Assembly: GCF_900101825.1 (NCBI RefSeq)
Contig: NZ_FNAG01000002.1
Coordinates: forward strand, 124,001-188,000
DNA from: Aquimonas voraii
GTDB taxonomy: Bacteria; Pseudomonadota; Gammaproteobacteria; Xanthomonadales; Xanthomonadaceae
DNA: 64,000 bases
Direction: 5' to 3'
The stretch's first letter is position 1; every line of letters starts with the position of its first letter. The notes under the pieces are model-generated. The model made no database searches, was not told where the DNA came from, and worked only from the letters and a program-made list of their open reading frames with translations. Position numbers and translations under genes: made by a program. This document shows positions 57,569 to 64,000 of this stretch, in pieces.

Positions 57569-59797
57569 CTAGCGCGAGTAGCCGAGGATAGCACGCTGCA
57601 ACAGCTCCTCTGAGTCGCGGCCGAAGCGGCCGAGGCCCTTCAGCTCGATCTCGACATAGATCCCGTTGTTCTTCTCGCCTTCGCGATTGCGCACGTAGTG
57701 CCGGCCGAGCAGGCGCACGGCCACGCAGCAGCTCTCCCACTGCAGGCCGGCGAAGGCCTCGATGGTGCGGCGATCGGCGATCGAGTAGTTCCAGCGGCCG
57801 AGGATGCGCCAGGCCGGGCTGACCGGCACCAGCCAGCTGCTGTCGACCTGCTCGACCGGCGCGCCGGTGGTGCGGCGGAAGCGGTAGCTGAGGTTGGCCA
57901 CCGTGCCATCGTCACGGCGGTACTGCGCCCGCAGCGCCGACAGGTCGGTGCGGTCGAGGTCGGGGTCCCACTGGCTGCCAATGCCGGCCGAGAAGTTGCG
58001 ATTGAAGTTCGCCGAGATCTCGCCGACGAAGGGCGAGGCGTTGGGTCGCGTCGACAGGCCGCCTGGCGTGAGGCCCACTCGCGGTGGATCGAAGTAGCGG
58101 ATCTGGCCGACGCTGGCGGCGAAGCGCTCGCGGCCGTCGCCGGCATCGAAGAAGCGGCTGCCCACGGCCAGAGTGAGCTGGTTGGCGTCCATCTGCCGAT
58201 CGGCGCCGGTGAAGCGGTTCGAGCGGAACAGCTGGGCGAAGCTGAAGGACAGCTCCTGGGTGTCGAACAGCGGCAGCTCTTCCTGCTCGCGGAAGGGCGC
58301 GCGCAGGTAGAACAGGCGCGGTTCCAGGGTCTGCTGCAGATCGGTCCCGAACAGCCGGGTCGAGCGTTCGAACAGCAGGCCGCTGTCCAGGCTCACGATC
58401 GGCAGGCTGCGCTCCGGGCTGCGATCGGGGAAGTCGGCTTCGAAGCCGCGGTCCAGGCGGTAGCCGGTCTGGCGGAAAGCCAGTTCCGGCCGCAGGAAGC
58501 CCCAGGCGCGTTCGAGCGGCGCGCGCAGCCAAGGGCGCAGGTCGTAACGGCTGCCGGCGGCGCGATCCTCATGGCCGAACGCGACCAGCTCCGCGTCGAG
58601 GCCGAATCGCACGGGCCCGGCCGGCAGCCAGCCGCTGAACCGCAGCTGCGGAAGCTGCTGGAAGGGTGCGGCGCTGTCGGCGATCAGCGGGTCGACCAGC
58701 TGGAAGTCGCGCGCCACCGCACTGGCCTGCCACTGCCGGCCGCGGCCGCGCAGGCCGAGCTGGCTCTCGAGAAGGGTGGTCGAAATGCTGGTCAGGGAGT
58801 CGCCGAAGTCCTCGAAGTAGCGGTCGTCGGAGACATGATTGAGGTCGGCTTGCACCGTCCAGGCCGGCGACAGGCGGCCGTAGTGGCGGTAGCGCAGGGC
58901 GCCGCGGTCGCGGCCGCGCACGTCGTCGTTGGGCAGCCAGTCGCCTTCGACCTGGCCCTCGAAGCTGCGCCCGAGGTAGCGGAATTCACCGCCCAGCATC
59001 AGGCCGCGCCGGCCCAGGCTGCGCAGCACCACGGTGGCGTCGTAGTTGGGCGCAAGGTTCAGGTAATACGGCAGGCGGATGTCGAGGCCATTGCTGTTGC
59101 CCGAGCCCACTCCGGGGTAGAGGAAGCCGCTGCGCCGGCGCTCGTCGATGGGAAAGGTCACGTAGGGCAGGTAGAACACCGGCAGGCCGGCGAACTCCAG
59201 GCGTGCGTTGCGGGCCTTGCCGAGGCCGGTCTCGGTGTCGAGATCGATCTGCTGGGCGCGGAACTGCCAGGTTTCCTGGCCAGGCTCGCAGGTGGTGTAG
59301 GTGACCCCGTCCAGCGCGCTGCGGCTGCCCTGCATGCGCGCGGCGGCGGCCACGCCGTTGCCGCGCAGCTCGAGCATCTGGTAGCGCAGGTCGCTGAGTT
59401 CGGTCTGGTCATGCTGCAGGTCGCCCTTGGCCTGCGCGGCTTCGACGAGCAGGGCACGGTCCTGGTACTGCAGCCCCAGCGGTGCGCTGAAGGCGCCAGT
59501 CCCGGCGGCATAGTCCAGCCGCGGCGCCAGCAGGCGCTGGTCGGCGCGCAACAGCTCGGCCTCGCCCTCCAGCACGTACAGGCCCGGCCCTTCGATACGG
59601 AAGGCCCGCGCCGCGACGTCGACCGGCGCGCCCTCGCGCTCGACGTCGCGCGGCAGATCCTGACGATAGAAGGCGGGAAGTTCCCGCACCCGGCACAGGC
59701 TCCAGTCCGAGGGGGCGGTCTGGGCTTGGACTTGGCCGGTCAGGGCAAGGCCGAGCGCAAGGCTCAGCCGATGGATTCGGGGGCGTTTCGGGCTCAA
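57569..59797 (-). CDS. lptD: LPS-assembly outer-membrane protein LptD
   Basis: The 742-residue product has an OstA/LptA-like N-terminal domain and a large beta-barrel. Its Cys residues match the four of E. coli LptD: one early (SLCRVRE), one in VTYTTCEPGQ and an adjacent pair in WESCCVAV near the end, which form the interdomain disulfides needed for function. The signal peptide begins SPKRPRIHRLSLALGLALTGQ. No ATG or GTG precedes it in a credible place; TTG at 59795-59797 is the best start. It opens the operon with surA and is divergent from a GGDEF-EAL gene. Confidence 0.93.
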   Translation of the reverse strand: MSPKRPRIHRLSLALGLALTGQVQAQTAPSDWSLCRVRELPAFYRQDLPRDVEREGAPVDVAARAFRIEGPGLYVLEGEAELLRADQRLLAPRLDYAAGTGAFSAPLGLQYQDRALLVEAAQAKGDLQHDQTELSDLRYQMLELRGNGVAAAARMQGSRSALDGVTYTTCEPGQETWQFRAQQIDLDTETGLGKARNARLEFAGLPVFYLPYVTFPIDERRRSGFLYPGVGSGNSNGLDIRLPYYLNLAPNYDATVVLRSLGRRGLMLGGEFRYLGRSFEGQVEGDWLPNDDVRGRDRGALRYRHYGRLSPAWTVQADLNHVSDDRYFEDFGDSLTSISTTLLESQLGLRGRGRQWQASAVARDFQLVDPLIADSAAPFQQLPQLRFSGWLPAGPVRFGLDAELVAFGHEDRAAGSRYDLRPWLRAPLERAWGFLRPELAFRQTGYRLDRGFEADFPDRSPERSLPIVSLDSGLLFERSTRLFGTDLQQTLEPRLFYLRAPFREQEELPLFDTQELSFSFAQLFRSNRFTGADRQMDANQLTLAVGSRFFDAGDGRERFAASVGQIRYFDPPRVGLTPGGLSTRPNASPFVGEISANFNRNFSAGIGSQWDPDLDRTDLSALRAQYRRDDGTVANLSYRFRRTTGAPVEQVDSSWLVPVSPAWRILGRWNYSIADRRTIEAFAGLQWESCCVAVRLLGRHYVRNREGEKNNGIYVEIELKGLGRFGRDSEELLQRAILGYSR

Positions 59798-59953
59798 GGG
59801 CGAAAGCTCGGATGCAGGTGGCGAGAGAGGTGCCGCGGGCGGCGATGGCCTTGGGCCCAGGACCGGTCGGCACTTTCGATGGCCCCAAGCTTGCAGGAAA
59901 GCCCGAGGACCCGGCAAACCGGGTGGCCGCAGGCGCGGCGGCGGGCTGGTCCG

Positions 59954-59959
59954 TATAGT
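59954..59959 (+). promoter_or_regulatory. Possible -10 box for GGDEF-EAL gene
   Basis: TATAGT (59954-59959) is a good -10-like hexamer in a GC-rich spacer, 28 nt before the chosen GTG. No clear -35 was found at 16-18 nt. On the other strand the same bases read ACTATA, so it is not obviously a promoter of lptD. Confidence 0.3.
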
Positions 59960-59987
59960 CGGCGTCTTGCGCAGGGGAGGGCGTTGG

Positions 59988-62783
59988 GTGGGTCTTCTGG
60001 ATCGCTTCAGGCACTCGGATACGGTGGTCGCGCTGCTCTGCGCCGACCGCGGCACCGTGCTGGAGGTCAATCCCGCCCTGGAGCGCATGCTGGGTTACCG
60101 GCGCGAGGACACCTTGGGCCATCGGCCGCTCGAACTGGGCCTGTGGCCCGAGATGTCGGTGCGTACCGCGATCTGGTCGCAGCTGCGCGAGTACGGCCGC
60201 GTCTGCGGCCTGCAGATCACCGTCCGCCACGCCGAGGGGCACCTGCTGCTGTGTCGTCTCAATGCCGAGTGCATGGACGGCGAGCAGGGCACGCAGATCT
60301 TCGTCCTGCTCGACGTGGCGCCCGAGCGCCTTGTCGAACACAGCGCCGACCCGCAGCGCGAGAGCTATCGCTCGCTCTACTGGCATGCCGCCGAGGCCCT
60401 GTATCGCTGCCTGCCCGATGGTGGCCTGATCGACGCCAACCCGGCGATGGCCCGTTTGTTCGGCTACGACTCGCCAGCACAGATGTTGCTGGCCCTTGCC
60501 GAGGAGATGGAGGCGCTGTACGCCGATCCCGCAGATGCGACACGGGTCCGCGAGGAGTTGGCCGTCAGCGGCCGCGTGCGTGGCCGCCGCCAGCGCATGC
60601 GGCGGCGCGATGGCGATATCGTCTGGGTCAGCTTGAACGCGCGTGCCGTCAACGACGGCAGCGGGCGCACCCTGTTTCACGAGGGCTCGCTGATCGACAT
60701 CAGCGCCGAGCTCGAAGCCCAGCAGGCGCTGCGCGAGTCCGAGGTGCTTTACCGCGCGCTGGTGCAGAACTGCCGCGATGGCGTCTTCCTGATCCAGCGC
60801 GGCCGCCTGCTGTTCGTCAATCCGGCGCTGGCCGAGATGCTGGGCTACACCCCGGCCGAGGTCATTGGCCACGGCTACATGGAGAGCATCCACCCCGATG
60901 ATCTGCCGGCGCAGATGGCCCGAAGGCAGGCGCGCGAGGACGGCTCGCTGGACGCGCAGCGCTACGTGATCCGCCTTCTGCACCGACGCGGCCACGTGGT
61001 CAGCGTCGAGGTGCATGCCGACGCCATCCTCTACCAGGGAGACATCGCCTCCACCGGGGTGATCCGCGACATCACCGCCGAGCAGCGCCAGCGGCAGGCC
61101 CTGGCCGAGGCCGAGGCGCGCTACCGGGAGCTGTTCGATCGCTCGCCGGTGGGACTGTTCCGCAGCACCGAACAGGGTCGCTTCCTCGACGTCAATCCGG
61201 CGCTGGCGCGCATGCTCGGCTACGCCGATCCCGCCTCCCTGCTGCACTCGCTCGAACATGTCGATCGTCTCTATGCAGATCCCGAGGACCGCGACCGCCT
61301 GCTTGAACGCCTGCGTGGCGAGGGTCGCGTGGCCGATTTCACCACCCGCCTCGTCGCCCAGGACGGCAGCCTGCTGTGGGTGAACCTGTCGGTCCAGCGC
61401 GGCGCCGAGAACGCGGGCGGCATGGAGCTGGCCGGCTCCGTGGTGGACATCAGCCGCCAGCGCGAGGCCGAGCACCTGCTGCGCTTCCATGCCAACTTCG
61501 ATCCGTTGACCGGCCTGCCCAACCGCTGGCAGTTCGAGCAGCAGCTGCTGATCACCCTGGGCGAGGCGCAGGGCCGCGACTGCCATGACTATGCCGTGCT
61601 GTTCCTCGACCTCGATGGTTTCAAGTGGGTCAACGACAGCCTCGGCCATGGTGCCGGCGACCGCCTGCTGGTGGCGATCGGCGAGCGGCTTTCGCTGACC
61701 CTGGGCCGCGAGGCCCTGCTGGCCCGCTACGGCGGCGACGAGTTCAGCCTGCTGCCCAAGGGGGCCTGCACGCGGCAGCGCGCCGAAGCCACCGCCCGTC
61801 TGATCGGCGAGCTGTTCGAGCGGCCGTTCCGGGTCGACGGCCAGGAGGTGTATTCCGGCGCCAGCGTGGGCATCGTGCTGGGACACCCGGACTACCGCTG
61901 GCCGGAGCAGATCCTGCGCGATGCCGATACCGCGATGTACCGCGCCAAGGCGCAGGGCAAGGGCGGCTTCGCGGTGTTCGACGAGGCCATGCATGCCGAG
62001 GCGCGGCGCCGCTTCGAACTGCAGACCGACCTGCGGCTGGCGATCGGCCGCAGCGAGTTCGAAGTGCACTACCAGCCGATCGTCGACCTCGACAGCGGCC
62101 GGCCGCTGGGCTGCGAGGCGCTGGTGCGCTGGCGCCACCCGCGCCGCGGCCTGCTGCTGCCCGGCGAGTTCTTGCCGCTGGCGGAGGAGGCCGGTCTGAT
62201 TGGAGAGATCGACCTGTGGGTGCTGCGCAGCTCCTGTCGCCAGGCCTCGCTGTGGCGACAGGCGTTCCGCCGCAGCAGCTTCACCCTCAGCGTCAACATG
62301 GACGAGCGGCTGGTCGCCTCGCAGGTGGCGGCGCACGAGGTCCGCGCTGCTCTGCTGTCCTCGGGTCTGCCCGCTGCAAATCTGCAGATCGAAGTCACCG
62401 AGCGCGTGTTCGGCGGCGACATGAACCAGGCTGGCGAGCGCCTCGCCGCGCTCAAGGCCACCGGCGCCGGCCTTGCGGTCGACGATTTTGGCACCGGCTA
62501 CAGCTCGCTGGAGCGCTTCGCCGACTCACCCTTCGATGCGCTCAAGATCGACCGCGGCTTCGTCCGCGACATGGGCAGCAATCCGCGCCACCGCGCCATT
62601 GTGCATACCATCATCGGTTTCGCCGGTGACCTCGGGCTTGCGCTCACCGCCGAGGGTATCGAGATGGAAGAGCAGCGCGCTGCCCTGCATGCGATGGGCT
62701 GTACGCGCGGCCAAGGCTACCTGTTCGCGCCGGCCATGCCGGCCGCCGAGTTCGAGGCCTGGGCGCGGACCCGCGAGGCCTGA
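59988..62783 (+). CDS. Cyclic-di-GMP signalling protein, four PAS domains plus GGDEF and EAL
   Basis: A 931-residue cytoplasmic protein. Four PAS domains occupy about 1-505 (repeats of NPAL-E/A-RMLGY: VLEVNPALERMLGY, LIDANPAMARLFGY, LLFVNPALAEMLGY, FLDVNPALARMLGY). The GGDEF domain at about 515-680 contains an intact RYGGDEFSLL. The EAL domain at about 690-930 has CEALVRWRHP and DDFGTGYSSLERF intact. Both activities look possible: c-di-GMP synthesis and hydrolysis. No membrane segment. The GTG at 59988 has AGGGGAGGG 7 nt before it. It is divergent from lptD. Confidence 0.93.
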   Translation: MGLLDRFRHSDTVVALLCADRGTVLEVNPALERMLGYRREDTLGHRPLELGLWPEMSVRTAIWSQLREYGRVCGLQITVRHAEGHLLLCRLNAECMDGEQGTQIFVLLDVAPERLVEHSADPQRESYRSLYWHAAEALYRCLPDGGLIDANPAMARLFGYDSPAQMLLALAEEMEALYADPADATRVREELAVSGRVRGRRQRMRRRDGDIVWVSLNARAVNDGSGRTLFHEGSLIDISAELEAQQALRESEVLYRALVQNCRDGVFLIQRGRLLFVNPALAEMLGYTPAEVIGHGYMESIHPDDLPAQMARRQAREDGSLDAQRYVIRLLHRRGHVVSVEVHADAILYQGDIASTGVIRDITAEQRQRQALAEAEARYRELFDRSPVGLFRSTEQGRFLDVNPALARMLGYADPASLLHSLEHVDRLYADPEDRDRLLERLRGEGRVADFTTRLVAQDGSLLWVNLSVQRGAENAGGMELAGSVVDISRQREAEHLLRFHANFDPLTGLPNRWQFEQQLLITLGEAQGRDCHDYAVLFLDLDGFKWVNDSLGHGAGDRLLVAIGERLSLTLGREALLARYGGDEFSLLPKGACTRQRAEATARLIGELFERPFRVDGQEVYSGASVGIVLGHPDYRWPEQILRDADTAMYRAKAQGKGGFAVFDEAMHAEARRRFELQTDLRLAIGRSEFEVHYQPIVDLDSGRPLGCEALVRWRHPRRGLLLPGEFLPLAEEAGLIGEIDLWVLRSSCRQASLWRQAFRRSSFTLSVNMDERLVASQVAAHEVRAALLSSGLPAANLQIEVTERVFGGDMNQAGERLAALKATGAGLAVDDFGTGYSSLERFADSPFDALKIDRGFVRDMGSNPRHRAIVHTIIGFAGDLGLALTAEGIEMEEQRAALHAMGCTRGQGYLFAPAMPAAEFEAWARTREA

Positions 62784-62843
62784 GGCCGCCGAAGGCGAGG
62801 GCGCGGCGGGTACACTTCCGGCTTCACCCGCAGTGCCACGCCC

Positions 62844-63512
62844 ATGTCCCTACGAACGGCCGGTGAGGCCGACTCCACGCTGACCCGTGATGAGCGCCGC
62901 CTGCTGACGCGCGCCCAGCTGCTGGCGGCGGCGCTCCAGCTGATGGGCACGGGGCGCAGCTTCGCCTCGCTCAGCCTGCGCGAGATCACCCGCGAGGCCG
63001 GCGTGGTGCCGGCGGCCTTCTACCGGCATTTCCCGAACCTCGACGAGCTCGGCCTGGCCCTGGTCGAGGAGTCCGGCGCCACCCTGCGGCGGCTGTTGCG
63101 CGAGGCCCGCCGCACCGGCTTGCCGCCCACCCAGATCCTGCGCAGCTCGGTGCTGATCTTCCGCACCTATGTGCAGCAGCATCGCGCGCACTTCCTGTTC
63201 ATCGCCTCCGAGCGCGGCGGCGGCGCGCCGGTGATCCGCCAGGCCATCCGCACCGAGGAAGGCCACTTCGCGCAGGAGATGGCGCAGGACATGCGCCGGC
63301 TGAACCTGATGCCCGGCCTCGATGCCAATACGCTTGCCCTGTTGTGCCGTCTGGTGGTGGCGACCGTGATCAACGCCATCAACGACATCCTCGACCTGCC
63401 GCCCGGCGATGCACAGGCCGAACGCGAACAGCAGCAGGAGCTGACCCGCCAGCTGCGGATGATCTTCCTCGGCGCCCAGCGCTGGCGCGAGGAGCGCGAC
63501 GCTGGCGCCTGA
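62844..63512 (+). CDS. fabR: TetR-family regulator, FabR-like
   Basis: A 222-residue TetR-type protein. The helix-turn-helix is RSFASLSLREITREAGVVPAAFYRHFPNLDELGLALVEE (residues ~38-76). The remainder fits FabR-like HTH-type repressors of unsaturated fatty acid synthesis (LRRLLREARRTGLPPTQILRSSVLIF and HRAHFLFIASERGGGAPVIRQAIR). FabR represses fabA/fabB-type genes according to acyl-CoA/ACP state. It lies 60 bp after the GGDEF-EAL gene and is convergent with the isomerase. Confidence 0.85.
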   Translation: MSLRTAGEADSTLTRDERRLLTRAQLLAAALQLMGTGRSFASLSLREITREAGVVPAAFYRHFPNLDELGLALVEESGATLRRLLREARRTGLPPTQILRSSVLIFRTYVQQHRAHFLFIASERGGGAPVIRQAIRTEEGHFAQEMAQDMRRLNLMPGLDANTLALLCRLVVATVINAINDILDLPPGDAQAEREQQQELTRQLRMIFLGAQRWREERDAGA

Positions 63513-63523
63513 GTGCGCCGGCT

Positions 63524-64000
63524 TCAGTCGGGCTCGGCGAGGCGTTCGACCTCGAACAACAGGGAAGCGCCCGGCGGAATCGCGCGACCGGCGCCGCGCT
63601 CGCCGTAACCCAAGTCCGGGCCCAGGCGCAGCAGGCGCTGGCCGCCGGGCTTCAGGCCCACCAGACCTTCGTCCCAGCCGCGGATCACCTGCCCCGCGCC
63701 GAGCACGAACTCGAAGGGCTGGCCGCGTGCATGCGAGTCATCGAATTTCGGCCCGCGGCCGCCCTCGGCGCGCTGGTCGAAGAGGTAGCCGCGGTAGTGC
63801 ATGCGAAGGCGGTCGCCCGGCTTGGCGGGCGAGCCCTCACCCTCGCGCAGGTCGACGATCTCGATGCCTTGAATGCGACCGAACTCGGGCGGCAGGGGCT
63901 GTGGCGCGCAGCCGGCCAGTGCCAGCAGGTACGCGGACAACATCCAGACGGACCTCCACACGGTCAGGCGGCGCGGCAGCGCGTACGCTCTCTGCTTCAT
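63524..64000 (-). CDS. FKBP-type peptidyl-prolyl isomerase lipoprotein
   Basis: A 158-residue product with a lipoprotein signal (WMLSAYLLALAGCAP) and an FKBP domain (about 50-155) showing DRLRMHYRGYLFD, FVLGAGQVIRGWDEGLVGLKPGGQRLLRLGPDLGYG and IPPGASLLFEVERL. It catalyses prolyl cis-trans isomerisation, probably in the envelope. The start codon occupies the last three bases of the window, so an upstream start outside cannot be excluded. The ATG in WMLSAY is a possible alternative. Confidence 0.9.
   Translation of the reverse strand: MKQRAYALPRRLTVWRSVWMLSAYLLALAGCAPQPLPPEFGRIQGIEIVDLREGEGSPAKPGDRLRMHYRGYLFDQRAEGGRGPKFDDSHARGQPFEFVLGAGQVIRGWDEGLVGLKPGGQRLLRLGPDLGYGERGAGRAIPPGASLLFEVERLAEPD

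Noticed and set aside
57698-60901. Open frame of over 1000 codons on the + strand opposite lptD
   Set aside because: It lies antisense to a clear LptD with four conserved Cys and a signal peptide. Its product is low-complexity Ala/Gly/Gln-rich with no domain, as expected for antisense frames in GC-rich DNA.
59409-62336. Long open frame antisense to the GGDEF-EAL gene
   Set aside because: The sense strand has intact PAS, GGDEF and EAL motifs. The antisense product has no recognisable domain.
1-64000. tRNA, rRNA, riboswitch or plasmid/phage origin
   Set aside because: Reading the intergenic stretches by eye gave no cloverleaf, conserved rRNA segment, known riboswitch core or integrase/origin features.

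Overview
The window is GC-rich, tightly packed gammaproteobacterial chromosome. It looks like the Xanthomonadales (Lysobacterales). The evidence is a WxcM-type bifunctional sugar enzyme in a wxcK-L-M order, an rpoE-rseA-rseC-mucD operon, the lptD-surA-pdxA-rsmA-apaG-apaH operon, a GGGATTN heptamer repeat of the kind common in that order, and ECF sigma/Ser-Thr kinase genes of the kind described in Xanthomonas. Genus cannot be fixed from sequence alone. No rRNA, tRNA, CRISPR array or prophage was found.

Layout. 1-3.75 kb is accessory DNA: the 3' part of an Rhs gene with a compositionally foreign tip, a 51-codon membrane protein starting one base after its stop (immunity candidate), and a REP-associated transposase (RAYT) bounded by imperfect 26-bp inverted repeats. 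3.9-9.8 kb holds a sulfotransferase-like gene and a convergent four-gene O-antigen/LPS cluster (aminotransferase, GT2, WxcM, GtrA-fused membrane protein). 10.2-18.5 kb carries exported methionine sulfoxide reductases, a Cys-rich repeat protein, a lipoprotein phosphatase, a beta-helix protein and housekeeping genes.

18.8-32.1 kb is the most distinctive part. Two paralogous membrane Ser/Thr kinases lie around an ECF-type sigma factor that lacks the acidic patch normally present in region 2.2 and has threonines there instead, as in the ECF43 phosphorylation-activated group. Interspersed are exported beta-helix and repeat proteins. Five exported proteins in the window (13.7, 22.4, 28.8, 30.5 and 35.9 kb) end in the same short tail, [IL]F-x-[DN]-GFE, which looks like a sorting or processing signal.

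32.2-48.8 kb is mainly core metabolism and regulation: a degenerate M48 peptidase without zinc ligands, SemiSWEET, nucleotidase, RluF, DbpA, a two-component system flanked by PepSY proteins, cytochrome bd-type oxidase, a GbsR-type regulator with a palindromic operator, and a FadB/FadJ-type protein. 49-64 kb is envelope biology: the RpoE stress operon with its own sigma-E promoter, ApaH/ApaG, RsmA, PdxA, SurA, LptD, a four-PAS GGDEF-EAL protein, a FabR-like repressor and an FKBP lipoprotein.
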